Origin: Paramacrobiotus metropolitanus
Taxonomy: Eukaryota; Tardigrada; Eutardigrada; Parachela; Macrobiotidae
Assembly (NCBI RefSeq): GCF_019649055.1
Contig: NW_026570257.1
Location: 186,001 to 250,000 of the forward strand
Length of the DNA: 64,000 nucleotides
Direction of reading: 5' to 3'
Positions within the stretch are counted from its first letter, which is position 1, and every line of letters starts with the position of its first letter. The notes under the pieces are model-generated. The model was not told where the DNA came from, did not search any database, and saw nothing but the letters and a program-made list of their open reading frames with translations. Below, in pieces: positions 48,114 through 61,206 of this stretch. Both the position numbers and the translations under genes were made by a program.

Positions 48114-50512
48114 GTGCGGGGTGGGTGCCAGGCTGTTTGGTTTCTCCGTGCAACTGTGAGAATTTTAAATTATAATATTCGATATATTATCTATAGAATT
48201 TAAGTGATTTAATCCTTGCGCTGGGCTTGCTTTGGTAAAAATAATTTTCGTGTTATTTGCTTGGAAATACCGATCGCTTAGTATGCGACAGCTGTATAAC
48301 TTGACTGCGCCGCAATACTTTCCAGTTTAATCTTCTGTTGGCAGATTTTTCTGTGCGGATTTTAATGAATAATTCTAAATAAACAACAAACAGTAGAAGT
48401 ACTGCAGCAGTTAGCACTCAGAATACTACGTACCTAATTGCAGGTACTTACACTGTAATTAGTGTAATAATGTGAATACGCAGTTCCATATAATAATAAT
48501 ACTATATAGTATTATAGACGCGTACTTAAGAAATTGTTAAAAGCTGCCCAAAATCAATATTTTGTATTGTTTGCTATGTGATATGACAATAACTTAATCA
48601 TTCGAAAGGCAATGCAGACAGTTAAGTAATGTACGAGTATCATATAAACATCATCCTGTCACCTGTGTACAATTTGCAAACATGCACCTGTATATCAGTA
48701 GTTAATTGTTTGCATTTTTGTTATAGAATTCAGAAATGAATTTTTATACTGATCACAGTCAGGAGTAAACGGTTCTATAGCTCACCATCAGATGAATATG
48801 TAATCCTAATGGTAATTTAAGTACTGTACGTAAAATCTATATTAATCGTACAAAAAACAAAAACTGGTCTGTGAAACATGCAGTATTCATGCTATTACCG
48901 TACCCTTTTTCGAGCTCGTTAGTTATGGTTACGACTTATGATAACATATCATATTTATGCACAACAGAGTCGTCAACTTCCGGAAGGACAACAAGTACTT
49001 TAGTACCAGCGTAATATCTGATCATAGCGTAAAATACAGTTTATAAAATATTATATTACATATTTTGCAGTTAACGTTTCGTTGATTAATTTTTCCCCAT
49101 TTTAAGTTCTGTTTTTAGTCAACTTATATTATATACTTGTATGCGTGCGATACGTCAGATAGGTAATTTGATTACTACTCGTATTTTGCGCAAGGTTGCA
49201 GAAAGTGGTGAGCACTGAGCTGAACACGTATCTGTACGCGAGCTCAGTTAATGAAGTATAAATTAGACACTTCGAGGTATACTACCAGTTCGTTAATAAT
49301 TACTGTATTAGTACCTGAACTCGTACAATACAACCTCTTGAATTTATCAATAAAAAAATCAGTTATTTTTGAAGAAACTAACCAGCAAAACAAGAAAAAA
49401 TGCTTTTCTTAGACAGCAATTTGGTTGGCATTGTTAAACTTACATTTAAATATACAGCGTAGTAGTGCGTTGTCTGCACAAACGTCCACTTGGGTACACA
49501 TGACGCTACACTACGATAATTCCGCTTAGTACTCAGTGTTGTGTTCAGCCTTTTCGAGTTGCAACCGACGGAACCGAGCTGCTGTGCTCACTTAGCCGCA
49601 CATCAGTCAACGTTGTTATCTTGTTTAAGCAATTGTTTTTAAACAGACCTTCAAAAATAGCCGCAAAATATTTAGCGGCGAAATGTTCCTGCTGTTCCTT
49701 AAGCCTAAAGCAATTCGAATACAAATAAAATGCAGGCGAATCCCTAAACTCACCTTCTTTTATCTTTTTATTTTTACATCTTTACATCGTGTTCTGCGTA
49801 TTTAACTTGTTATTTTAATACAATTTTTATTGACATTACCAATGCCTGTTATGCAAAAAGTTTTCTGATTGTTTCTGCCTAATTTATACGGGCGGCACAG
49901 CGCATGGTGGGGGATATCTAATAAAGTTGTCGGAATTGATATCCTCTGTCAAATGTCAAAAGGAATAAAGTTGTCTTGTCGCGTTGTCGTGTAACCGGTA
50001 CCAACGCAATCAAGGAACACAGTTAGTGCAACAAAATGCTACTTAATGACTCTCAGAATACCGCGACAATTGCAGACATTGGTTCAGTAACCGTATACAT
50101 GTCACAGCGGTGAAAAAAATCCAAAGGCTTTTCAAAATGTTTAACATTTCCGTTAGCTTTCTTTATCACTGACTCAGTCTACTGTAGATTGTTTTACAGT
50201 AGCCGGCCACATGGTAAAAAGTGATCGGTAATGCTGATTTTGTCAAAAAGTTGCACAATGCGTGAATCCCTTAAATCAACAGCGAAACAACGGTGCGTAT
50301 TGCGAGCACTTACCATCTGTTATTGCGCAGCTGATTGCCGCCATTCATCCATACCGGACAGCGACAATGTATCTGCTGTTAAGAAAACTCAAGTAGCTTT
50401 AACCGGAAATCAATAATGGTTGGCGCGCACGCGTTGCCACAGTATTTACAAATGTTGTGATACGACACGGCAGTAATTTCTTCATAGCAGTAACAGTAAT
50501 ATCGCACAAATC
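48114..50512. other. No gene recognised
   Basis: ISCU 3' UTR followed by about 2 kb of AT-rich DNA with no supported coding, RNA gene or terminal repeat. Occasional ATTATATAT-type runs occur (about 48490-48515 and 49125-49140). Confidence 0.4.
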
Positions 50513-51518
50513 ATGGACCATCGCCGGGCAACGATAGCGGGATCACGTGTCGAAGGGTCAAAACATTTCCGGTTGTGTTTGTCCTTTACGCGGGTGTCCA
50601 ACGGGAAGCCGGTAGTTTTTAAGGCAATCTGCAATAATTTGCTAAATGGATATATTAGCTGCAAATTCGTTTTTAAGAAGGCTTTTACATGCAGGAAGAT
50701 GGGCTTCGTTTCTCCTTCCCGGAAACAATCAAATTCGGGATCGACGAACCGTATCAGGTCTTCTTGACCTTTGAACCGGCAGTTCGCATTGTGTGAGTAC
50801 AAAGCAATTTGCCCGCCCTGAACACTTTCATGAAATACAAATTTTTTTACTTCGTTATGTTGTTGCTTAGTTGAATTCGTTTTTATTACTATTTATTGTA
50901 CATACCTACAGTACTTAGTTTTTTTACTGTAGAAAAATAGAAATTACGCGCAGAATGAATAATTTCTTATGCTTTTGAGATGTTTTGAGGTTATCAAATC
51001 GTAAGCATTATTGCTGAGATAAATATTGCTAGCAGTATTTTGTTAATCATCAAGACATCTGTTTTAACTTAAGCCGCATTTGTTTACAAACAATCATTAT
51101 TATTGCTTTGAATTACTTTTATGTCGAAGTTAAGCGACTTCGATCGTTCTGACCTTTGAGTATGTGTACGTGACACACATTTCGATGCACCGCTGATTTT
51201 GACAGGACTATGTCCGTCCATAATGACCTGATCGACTTCCGCCGCTTGGGTACCAAAGTGGACCCTAACCTGGCCACCTACTGTGGAGTATGGGAACCCA
51301 GAGGCTTCCCGGTGACATCCTGCCATCATCGGGAGCAACTCAAGTTCGTCGTCGGCCTGGATGACGGGGCAGTGTTCATAACCAGTTTACAGTGCAAATT
51401 CTATGCCAAAGAAGAGACCAGTCACTGTGCATGGGGCGAGACAATGCATGCCATTCATTTCCAGTGTGTTACGTTGCCCGATAAGAGCGTCGTCATCGTC
51501 AAACAGGAACTGATGTAA
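50513..51518 (+). CDS. Hypothetical 169-residue protein, three exons
   Basis: Exons 50513-50611, 50695-50792 and 51206-51518 join in continuous phase (0 then 2). The donors are GTAGTT and GTGAGT, and the acceptors are catgcag and tttgacag. The product runs from MDHRRATIAGSRVEG through EDGLRFSFPETIKFG, EPYQVFLTFEPAVRIV and LATYCGVWEPRGFPVTSC to LPDKSVVIVKQELM. It has alternating hydrophobic/polar strands, five cysteines in the last exon, no signal peptide and no membrane helix, so a small beta-rich intracellular protein is likely. The overlapping minus-strand frame at 50482-50802 is a shadow. I recognise no family. The first donor is weak, so exon 1 is the least certain. Confidence 0.5.
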
Positions 51519-51666
51519 AGTGAACGGTATTTACATATATCGCAGTACGGGAAACGTGCACAAACACATCAGGCAGTACGGAGTAATTATGTACGCTGAA
51601 AATAGGTTTAAGAGGAAAACGAAGTACTAACAAAAAAGGAAAAATGAATACGAAACGAGTGTGATT

Positions 51667-54600
51667 TCATTTATACAACGCCACAGGCTGAATAAACATC
51701 GCACATACTGTAAGTATTGCAAAAGCTATCGACAACGTAAGAATGTTACAGCAAACTGAGGCGAACAAGTCGACTTCGGAAACTGAGCTTCTGTTGACAT
51801 ATTCTAGCTTGATGGGTTTTTGCGGAGTGCACTGCAACATCAACATCAATTTTCTTATTCCGTTATTTCCAGTGGTAGTCACCAGTGCTGCACTGCTGCT
51901 CACCTCCAGATAACTCCGCACTCCTGACCGTGGTGCGAGAGTCGCCGGAACTCGTACCTCTCCTGCCCACAAGGTATTACCACAAAGTCCAATCGTATAT
52001 CGGCGACGAAACGCTCTTTTTCACTTAGTGTTCCCCAGTGGCCATGAACGCATGGCACCTGAATGGCTTTCACACTAATTAGTTTTGCTGCGACTGCGGT
52101 TATCACGGGAAACCCCGATGATCGAGTCATGTTGATAAATGTGATAGCGATAGTTTGCGCCGTTACCACTTGGTCCATGCACCATGCAAATTTGTATGTG
52201 CCTCCCAGGGCAATTGTGCAGCAATCGAAAACAACATGTCGGTTTTGAGCTCCTTTTTGGGACAACAAATCTCGCCATAGTGGGCAAACCCTTCAAAATC
52301 CGAAACACATTTAACAGCATTAACTCAGTAGGACATTACCGGATGCGCATCCGCAATTATGGCTTTATCATGTGCATGATGACTTTATGCACTTACCGCA
52401 TGAGCATCGCTTGTCCGTGCAAGTGCACGCTTAACAAGATCTCACTCAGAATCGGAAGTGCCACGGTATGAATCATGACATCTACGACCAGCAAAGAGTT
52501 ACTGTGGACTTCTGAATCTTTTGCTCGGATAGAGGTCACGTTGCTTCGATGGCGAACAGCAAACGGAAAAAAATATTGACACTTGAGGTCTTATGTGTAA
52601 GTATAATGGAGTCAGTCACTTTAGTATGCAAGATAGGCGTCAATGGGTTATGTACAGTACAGATTAATAAAAATTCATACGTTGTTGCTCGTGACTTGTG
52701 GTACGTATGACGAAGCTGGTACTAGCGTGGCAATTATTCCTTGATGGCTAGCCCTGCCGCACGGCGCATGCAAGTATAAATTATCATCGCAAAAATCTCC
52801 CGACGTTAAGGAGCTGGTCTTTATACCGCTACGTACTTCTGTTGTGTACGCACCCACCGGTACGTGTGAGTGCGTACACAACAGAAGTACGTAATTATTT
52901 TATATACTGTATATCCAATAACATAATTTTCATTAGTATACTATTATTCTACTGTTATACCTACAGAGAAATGGCGGCAAATCATATTTCTGGGAATGCT
53001 TTTATCAGATTGCTGCTATCAGGTAGTAGCTTCGTTACCTTCTTCATGATGAACCAATTCTTCAACAGCCGATTTTTCAAGGAAGGGGTTTTTCGTAAAC
53101 CATAGATTCAAGTTGCCAAAGTATTGCCGACACGCTTCGATTAAGTTTTCTTCACTCCAAATCATACTGTCATTCGGACTGCCCGCTGCATACTGTCCGC
53201 ACACAAATCTTAACTGGTCTGCGTCAGCGCAAACAAAAAACCGGTGTTTTGTCCGTGTTTGAGCAGGGTATCCGATGCGCAACGCTTTCTGTCGTGCTAG
53301 CTCGATACAGCTTGTTATGGTATCCACACGTAAATTGTACTGGCACCCTTTACTCTGCTTCTGTTGAACCTCGTGTGGATGCTGTGGAACGATGTACTTG
53401 CGATAATACAAGCCATTTGCGCTATTCCGTTTGGCGAACAGGGATGGTTCGTCGAAAGCCGATCTGGTTACCAGCTGCCACAAATGAGCCACCAAGCGCG
53501 TAGATGAATCTGCAGCCACACTGTCCAGTTCGACGAAATACACTAAAATGCAGACCAGTATTATGTACAATACATGTAGGCTATTTTTGAAGAAATCAGC
53601 CGGTAAAGCGTTCAGTTCCAGTCTGCGCGATCGCTGAAACTTTTTTATGATTGTTATTGCACGCCTCGAAGTTCAAACGACTTCTTCGGAGTACTTCCAT
53701 GCTACTGCGGATGATTCATAATCATGACAATTATTTTTATTTCAAACTGGCAGCACAAAACAAACAAGTTTTCCATAAGTAAAAGGTTTGTACTTATTGT
53801 ACCGGTATGTGAGTGTGTATTTGTACCTCTGCGATAACTATGCAACGCTTTGTGGTCTTCTGAATGTGATAAAATAAGAGTAAAAATACATAAAACCAGA
53901 AAATCGTAGATGTACTCGTAGCACTTTTATTGGAATTTGTATATCTAACCTAACTGCAGGAACTTTTTTAATGCTGATTTTTCTTCAGTGCGCATTAAAA
54001 GCAAAAACGTTTAGAAAACTAAGAATCAGTCAGGGACTATTTGTATTTTTAATATCTACTTTCGCTTCGGTCCACCAGTGCACACCAGTTTCCCTAGTAC
54101 AAATAACTCTCACGGAACCATGTATTATATAACGGTGAACCTAACTGGCTCTCGACCTTCCGCCAATGATTATTAAGTATTGACGATCATTTGTATTATT
54201 GGTACTTATGAGCAAGGTTAAAGAAACGAAAGGTGAAAGCGAGTTTTTAGCAACTATAGCAGGAGGTGCGCTTAAGAAGGCGAAACAAAATACTGCCCGT
54301 TTACGAGGGATTTATACGAATTTCTGGAGTTGTTTACTGTTTTTTTTTTACAAGAAAACAGGCACCACTAATCCGTAATGCTTGGCACAGCTAACTGTGA
54401 GAGTTGGTTGTGCCAAGCATTACGGAGTAGTATTGCTTACCATTTGTACTGCCAAAGGCTGTAGCATATGTGAAAATAGGCACAATCAGCTTGGCCGGTT
54501 GGAATTTGTACGGTCCATCGTCCTCCCTTCGCAGCGCCACATGCACCTTAAAATATCCTTTTGTTTCAATTTCGCTGTCAATAAAATTTCGTTGTGTATC

Positions 54601-54822
54601 CACAAACGGATGTGACCGGACATGCTTCATATGAATCCAATCGGAGGCGACCGTTGTGGAATTGAAATTAATGAAAACGTAGTCACCTTCAATATCCTGC
54701 ATGTACCCCAGCCACCATTCGTCGTTTTCTCGCTGAATCAGTGCGGTGTTCCCGTGATTAAGTTCGTGCTCTGTGCTAGCACGCAATAAGCTCCGAAAAG
54801 GAGTCGATACGATACAATCCAT
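51667..54822 (-). CDS. Tudor-like/F-box family gene 1, intact, with C-terminal TM
   Basis: Five exons (54441-54822, 53039-53542, 52397-52481, 51981-52290, 51667-51903) give a continuous 505-residue product. Residues about 25-75 form a Tudor/Agenet-like fold: TALIQRENDEWWLGYMQDIEGDYVFINF, then DWIHMKHVRSH. A long conserved middle includes KVHVALRREDDGPYKFQPAKL and VAHLWQLV...YYRKYIVP. The 85-nt exon plus the start of the next encode an F-box-like helix set, VALPILSEILLSVHLHGQAML then RVCPLWRDLL. A CxWCLD-type block follows (KFAWCMDQVVTAQTIAITF). Unlike the two paralogues it ends in a hydrophobic segment (LFASVCCNILTLSIAFAIL). F-box proteins link substrates to SCF ubiquitin ligases; this role is inferred. 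Exons 4 and 5 are the least certain. Confidence 0.65.
52830..52893. repeat. Perfect 24-bp inverted repeat, 16-bp loop
   Basis: Arms TACGTACTTCTGTTGTGTACGCAC and its exact complement lie in an intron of F-box family gene 1. Perfect pairing argues for recent origin or constraint. Confidence 0.9.
54372..54426. repeat. Perfect 18-bp inverted repeat, 19-bp loop
   Basis: Arms TCCGTAATGCTTGGCACA and TGTGCCAAGCATTACGGA lie in intron 1 of F-box family gene 1, about 14 bp from the splice donor. They could form a hairpin in the pre-mRNA or be a tiny foldback insertion. Confidence 0.9.
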
Positions 54823-56838
54823 GTTAATGGGCGAATAACGATGATATTGCACAGTGTACCGATTTGCGACCAATAAATACACAATTATGTACAAATGTGA
54901 TACGAAGTTCGTCGGTTGCGTCCGTTAGATGGACGAGCAGATGGTACGCTGTCACGCTATTAAAATTAATATGTATCAGGGAACAGTAAAAGAGACAATG
55001 ATACGAGTAGTTATTAATGTAAAGTAAGCTTAGCGAAAACTCTTTGCTGCTTTGTTTTAGTCCTGGAAGGGCTCTTTCAGGGCGTTACAAACAGTTTGGT
55101 GACTATTTTTTGCATTGTGAATCTTGTTTCGCGAAGCTAAGGGAATTCAGTGAAGTACAGGGTACTGCAACCCTGCATATCACGGGCACAGCAAGCTACC
55201 AAGCTCGGAAGTCATGCTCCTGCAACACGGCCAGCCACCAACGGACGGCGGCCCACTATTACTAGTATTACATTTATCGAACATCTGCTCACGGTCTGCA
55301 AGCAGCGAAAGTGGGTCATCTCTTGCTGTTCGTGAAAAGACTAAGCTTTGAATAGGTAATTATTATTATTACGTACTTGTTATTCCAAGATACATACAAA
55401 ATCTGCTAGTCAGAGATCAGGTGTGTGTTTTCACCCTAGGGGGGCCAGAAACGGCATCGATATTGCGGCATTTCCTAACAACGGAACTCGTACACGTACA
55501 TCTTGCTCTTCGTTATTATACTCGTACATCCTGAACACTGGATTACCCACGTAATAAAATTTTCTGATAGATCAAAAATTCCAAAATTAACTGTTTTACG
55601 TAGTCACGGTTCAAATCAGATTTTAAACCTAAAGCTTCCATTCACAAGTACTAATCCTACAATGAAAACAAAATCTTTGGGCAGACCGGCAAGCAAATCT
55701 GAACCAGTTGCAGAATGGCACGTTATGGGAACTGCGAGAGTTTAACCGCGGGTTTAAGATTGGGACTTGTAAGACATTTAATTTATGGAAAACAGTTATT
55801 TTGAGATTTTTGAACTGTCAGAAAATTTGAAACTAACGGGAACTTTGAATACGAGGGTGATCCGTTGTTCAAGATATATATAATTATGGTGGAAGTTATC
55901 TGTTTTAGGAGCTGAGAAATGCCGAAGTACCAAAGCTTTTTTCGTTTAACAATGTTTCTAACAATTTCATTTCGTTACTTTATAATTTATTTATTTATAA
56001 CTCGTTAATTTATAATGCAGTTACGAGTACTTATTCGTATGACATCAATATTAGAAATAACTCCTGATCTTTTTTCTTTAAGTGAACTTTCTTGTTTCGC
56101 AAATTTCAAATGCTCATCATTTTTTGGCTTGCGAAGCTTAAATGCACAGAAACAGGCAGACAAATGTTGCCTAATGGGAAATTTCTTTTCCAAGTTAAAG
56201 TGCAACGCACGCGACGCGGGAAATTTGCAGATTTATGATGTTGTTTTGCTTAGTTAGCATTTCCGCATAAGAACATAAGGTATATAACACAAGAAATAAC
56301 CGGCTTATATCGCTGCAAAGTCATGATTAATGATCTGGGTTACCGGCGCGTTGCGGAGAACAGACAGAATGCTGTTCTTTCGCTGTGTAACTGTGTAAAT
56401 GTTTCGTCTGCGGTGAGTTAATGTTGCGTTCGTTCATTCGGTAACGTAAACTGCAGTTACAGCCTCACCGCATAACAATTACCAAACGCTGTTTATTATG
56501 CCATAATATTCATTATTGTATAAGCAAAAACGGTCGAAGAAGAATAAGATGCCATAAAAGCCAGATTCCTCAAGAATGAATCTGTTGTGAGGTTAAGCAC
56601 TGTAGTGCATTGACAATATACAGCTCGCCACCGATTCATTTCACAAAGATGCACCATTCTTTCAAAGCACTGTCCGCAGTGACTTTGGGTACGTCTCAGG
56701 CCCTCAGTTTTAAAATATTTCCAAGTTCTCGATTTGTGATAACGGCTTGTATTCCAGCTTAATTTAAAATACATTGTACTAATGGTGAAATTAACACATA
56801 GCAAAAATGCATTTTTAATGAATAATTTCTTTTTACAG
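54823..56838. other. No gene recognised
   Basis: Intergenic interval between the head of F-box gene 1 and the secreted gene on the plus strand. The missing first exon of the latter (start and signal peptide) is probably near the right end. Other frames are unsupported. Confidence 0.4.
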
Positions 56839-57762
56839 TGCTGTGCATGGTGGCGTCTGTTATCGCTCAGAGTAGTTATTATTCCGCACCATCACCACAG
56901 CAATGGTCACTGGACCCATTTCTGGGCGTTTATGACCAGTGGTATTCCAAGGCTGCCGATGTATTCGGGATCAACGACCAGTTCGGTAATTGTCAGCAAC
57001 AAACAGCGACTCACTTTTGCGCTTGTACTTAAGAGCATAGTCTGAAATGTTCAAATCAAAAAGTTTTTGTAATTTGAAAACGTCGCTGTAGGACTTCCTC
57101 ACGATCTGATTGAGCAAGGCGAGCGTGTGATCTACAAAAAGCTCCCGAACGGGCAATACTCCCAAACCTTAGGACGAGCCAACGCGTCGTACAATCTGGT
57201 CACCGTATTCGATTTGGGCGTACAAGGTATCCAGGATGTCCCGTTCATTCCGAACAACACGTTCCAGCACCTGTTTAACATGATCAACGCCACCACGCTG
57301 AAGGCCAACTTTGTGTGGAGCAAACCGGATCCCACCAAGACCGTTGTCTGGGAATCGATCATCGCCTTCTACCCGAACGCCACGGGATACTTTATTGTAA
57401 GTTTCCGAAACCAAAACAAGGATGAAGCGGCTTGTCTAAATAATCAATGTGCCTTTTGCTGCTATTCTGCTCAAGTTTTAGGACTGCGTCTGATATATGT
57501 ACTGCTTTTTTTCCTTGCTTGATTTAAGCAGCATACATTCAGCCGCAACGCCGGGTGGCAGCATGCACGACAGGAATTCTAGATTGCGCCGCTGTCCACC
57601 ATTTTATTAGGGTAGATGTGGTAGTTAAGGATGTTTTATTCGCAGACCGCAACCGTCGCCAGGCCGATTCCCTTGGTGTCAACAGCGCCATGGTTCAAAG
57701 TTGCCAATGACGAAGCCAGTGCACCACCAACGATCTTGAAGGCTCCGCCTGGCCAGTCGTAA
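56839..57762 (+). CDS. Secreted glycoprotein-like protein, first exon missing
   Basis: Three exons (56839-56985, 57092-57396, 57646-57762) join in phase and encode about 189 residues to the TAA at 57760. The first visible residues (LCMVASVIAQS) look like the end of a signal peptide, so an upstream exon with the ATG is expected but not found. The mature part begins SYYSAPSPQQWSLDPFLGVY. It has four possible N-glycosylation sites (NAS, NNT, NAT, NAT), a GERVIYKKLPNGQYSQTL hairpin-like block, and ends in a proline-rich tail without cysteines. No domain is recognised. It lies between two minus-strand F-box family genes. The third exon, short and low in complexity, is the least certain. Confidence 0.55.
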
Positions 57763-58837
57763 ACGGCACTTTTGATTATAATATTATTATCATGTGCATG
57801 ACTCGCAATAGAAACCTTTTAGTTTCATACAGTTTCGCTTTTGGAACGTAACGGAATCTTACTGTCTGATGTCCAATTTGTCCTAAAGTTTTTTGATTTC
57901 TTTAATTTTTCTGGTTTTGTACTAAGATTTGTTTTATCAAAAACACATAGCAGAATTCGACTGTTCATTGATCTGTCACCTCTTGACGGTAGATCTTGTT
58001 TAGTGTAAACAGCGAGAATTGCTGTGGGATGGCCTTGTGTTATCTATATAATCGACAAACTCGATTCAGAAACCGTGCAAATAAAACAAATGAACATAGC
58101 TCTAACAAAACAACACAATGGTCTGACATAACCTTTTAAAGGAGACTACCAAAAATTTACTAAAGAATGAGGAACCGGAGAGGGCCGCTATTTGATTCCT
58201 CGTTCAGCGTTTAAGTTTAGAGATTATCCGTGGCATGGGATAAGCGTTCTGGTTGATGTCCTGTTATATGTACATCAGGTCGGACGGATTTCTCATTCAC
58301 CGTCCCTTCTTTGGATGATTGTGGACCACGGGATCTGGATTTGCTAGCCATTTCAGAATTTTCTGTGTGGTAGTTTTCTGTTTTAGTAAACGCATTTTTG
58401 AGACGACCTTTCAACCCGTCTGATCGGATGGCCGTGTTTTGTTAGCTTGCTATGCTTATGTTGCTCAGAGCCTCAGCCCAAATGGTAGAAGCTTCTACCT
58501 GTGGTTTATTTACAATATTGTTAGCTTTGATTGAATAAACCTAACCCCCCACGCATGAGTCGCTTTGCTTTTATACGTATTTCCCGACTGCTCGATAAAA
58601 TAATAAATTACGATTATGGATGCTACATATAACATACCGTGCGGCAAGCAACAACTGCTTGTAGTTCTCAAAGTAGACTCTCCTCCGTATCCCTGGCTGC
58701 GATAACGGCTTACCGGTTGTAAGGAAATAAAAGGAAGATAAACCATTTGGTGGAAGAGCACGTTAATTTTGTTGCACACACAAATTGTTGCGAGAGAAAA
58801 CGCTTGTCGTCTTCAAGAAAATGACCTCAGTGCGAAC
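57763..58837. other. No gene recognised
   Basis: Interval between the secreted gene and the end of F-box family gene 2, converging on it. No supported feature. Confidence 0.4.
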
Positions 58838-61206
58838 TTAAGATTGCCATTCAACCTCATTCCAGAAAGCCAGCGCAATACTGTTAACAGCGAGCTTGCT
58901 CAACGAATGCAAATCCACACCGCGCAGGTCAACATCAGCCCAATTAACGGTACTTCCGTCCACTTTAAATCCACTGTACCTGCATAAGAAGAAAGCGTGT
59001 TAATTTTAAATTCTAGCAAGGCCTACAGACTCTCAGTACAGTAGATACCGTAAATATTCGTGGATGTTTATTGTGCGTACGGTATTTTTTTATTGTAATA
59101 GTTACATCCTATATGAATTACAATGCTAAACTTTGTCGAACCGCCTCCCATTCCTCCGGATACGTGAGCGTCTCCATCCATCGTCGACGGATACTCTGGA
59201 CCCTCTCATAGACGGCATCCGGCACCGCAGGACAGCTGGTTTCCGATGCTATCAGTAAACGCCTCACCATGTCTTCGTTGGTATCCGTTGCGCGGAGAAC
59301 CAAGCGGGAAATCGTGATTCGTAAGTTCGGACGCTTTGACGGTTCGAATACTAGACGTCCTCCGGGTCCTCGTAAACAGGTATAAATCTTTTCACATTCG
59401 GGAAGATCATTATTAAGAATTATCGTGACCATCTCTCAGGCAATGTCGTCAACGGTATAGTTGGTCATCATCAGTTGCCCACAAACAGCAAGAAGTTTGC
59501 GTATGTCCTTCTGGAGTCGAACAGGGGATCGGAGACCACCCATTTTGCTTCTACTTTCCATCCCATAATAAGATGAGCTTCCTTTGACGTGAATAATACT
59601 CACTTGCAGTTTCTTGACGGTCAACAGTGCCGACGTGATGTAAGCAATGTGCTCGAATTTCGTGTACCAGCGGGTGATATCCGTGAAACTGATGCTGGCC
59701 GTCTGCGCCGTTAGCGCTCGGTCCAGACACCATGCGCATTGGTAATTTCTCCCGTGACCTGGTTCCCAACTCGGATATGATATAGCCATGTAGCAACTGA
59801 TGATTAGATGTTGGCTGGCTCTGGAGTCATTTAGCAGCAGGCCCCATAAGCCGCAGACCCTGTAAACGATTCGCATCTCACAGCCCTTCTAACGTTCTGT
59901 TTTACGGCGCCTTTGTCTTTAAGCCCTTTTCGAGTTTTTGAATTTCGAGGTACATACCTTTTGGCTTTGGCTTGTGAATGTAGATCAAGGAAGAGAAGGA
60001 TCTCCAAGAGGATGTTATGGCCAACATATGTGATCTTTGCATCTGCAACAATAACAGTCAATATCATTCAATAATTTGCATATTTTCTTGGTGGGGAGTG
60101 CGAACGTAGTTTGCGTTTGGTATACTTGTACTACAGAAATATTATATTAATGATAATACGTTAGCGCTTGGTATGCCATAATACTCGCATTATGGCCGTA
60201 ATTTTCGATTTTCTGGTTTGTTCCAAAACTTTACTTGTAGCCCGAAACCATTGCCACTCTATTCCTAATGTGTTTTTCTGAGTTTTTAAACAAGATATGG
60301 CACGAAAAAAATGGATTCAAGCTGTACTAGTATATGTAGGCTAAAAATCAAATCAGCCCATCCAATCGTACCCATATCAAGGATGGATTCATAAGGGACA
60401 TCTTTTATAGCGAGGAGGCGGGTCCATGCCCTCCTTCGCAGTGCTCCATTATCATCGTAATACACTTTCAAGGTTTTCTCGAACCCATTTATCATACTAT
60501 CATCATCCCACTCCGCCGAGCAACGGTACGTCTCTCCATTGCGCTGACCGCATACGAAAACTACGGCATCCGCCAGGACGCTTACAAACAGCCGTAACGC
60601 TATCCGGTGGTTGTATTCGGCATAACCGTCCCCCACTCGTTTAGCAGCAGCACCATCAATGACCCAGTCCACGGCCTCCAGTTCCACAAACTCGATGCGG
60701 CTGATATTCTTTACTGGCACAGTGTACTTCCGATAATATATTGTTCCGAGTGCTCGCTCCAGCATTGAAGGACAGTCAAATACGGTAGTCGACGCAATCT
60801 GCCACAAATGCGCTACCATGCAGTACGGAGATGGGCCATCCTCTACGCTGGCATAAAACAATCCGAAATCTGCGGTTGGAGTAAGGAGACGGGCCGGCCG
60901 AAAGATGTAGGGCCCATTGTCGGCACTACGCACCGCCACCTGAACCTCAAGAGCGCCATCTTCTTTGATGGCCTTGTTGACACGACTCCGGGTCTCATAC
61001 GTGTCTATACGCCAATGGTTCCAGAGATAACGGGCATGAATCCAACGAGCGGGAAATGCATCGGCATTAAAGTCAACATAAATTTGGTCTCCATTGATGT
61101 CTCGCACGTATCCCAGCCATGATTCGCCGTTGGGCTGCTGCACAATCACTGTAGTGCCATTGTTATGTTCCCAGACATGGCTTTTCGGCCTTTGGAAGGG
61201 ATACAT
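58838..61206 (-). pseudogene. Tudor-like/F-box family gene 2, single in-frame TGA
   Basis: Four exons (60372-61206, 59958-60042, 59122-59859, 58838-58979) total exactly 1800 nt with continuous phase, a 599-residue product if read through. Exon 1 holds the Tudor-like part (TTVIVQQPNGESWLGYVRDI, IYVDFNADAF, ARWIHARYLW), then VQVAVRSADNGPYIFRPARL and VAHLWQIA...YYRKYTVP. The 85-nt exon encodes the F-box-like VGHNILLEILLFLDLHSQAKAK, continued as RVCGLWGLLL. Later blocks are QCAWCLDRALTAQTASISFTD and RRRWMETLTYPEEWEAVRQ. The last exon is YSGFKVDGSTVNWADVDLRG, ending FWNEVEWQS. A TGA at 59436-59438 interrupts TVDDIA/EMVTI where gene 3 has serine. Everything else is intact, so the lesion is recent, a sequence error or readthrough. 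Confidence 0.75.

Noticed and set aside
59330-59350. GGTTCGAATAC, similar to a tRNA T-arm box
   Set aside because: It sits inside a conserved coding exon of F-box family gene 2 and no acceptor or D-arm partner can be formed.
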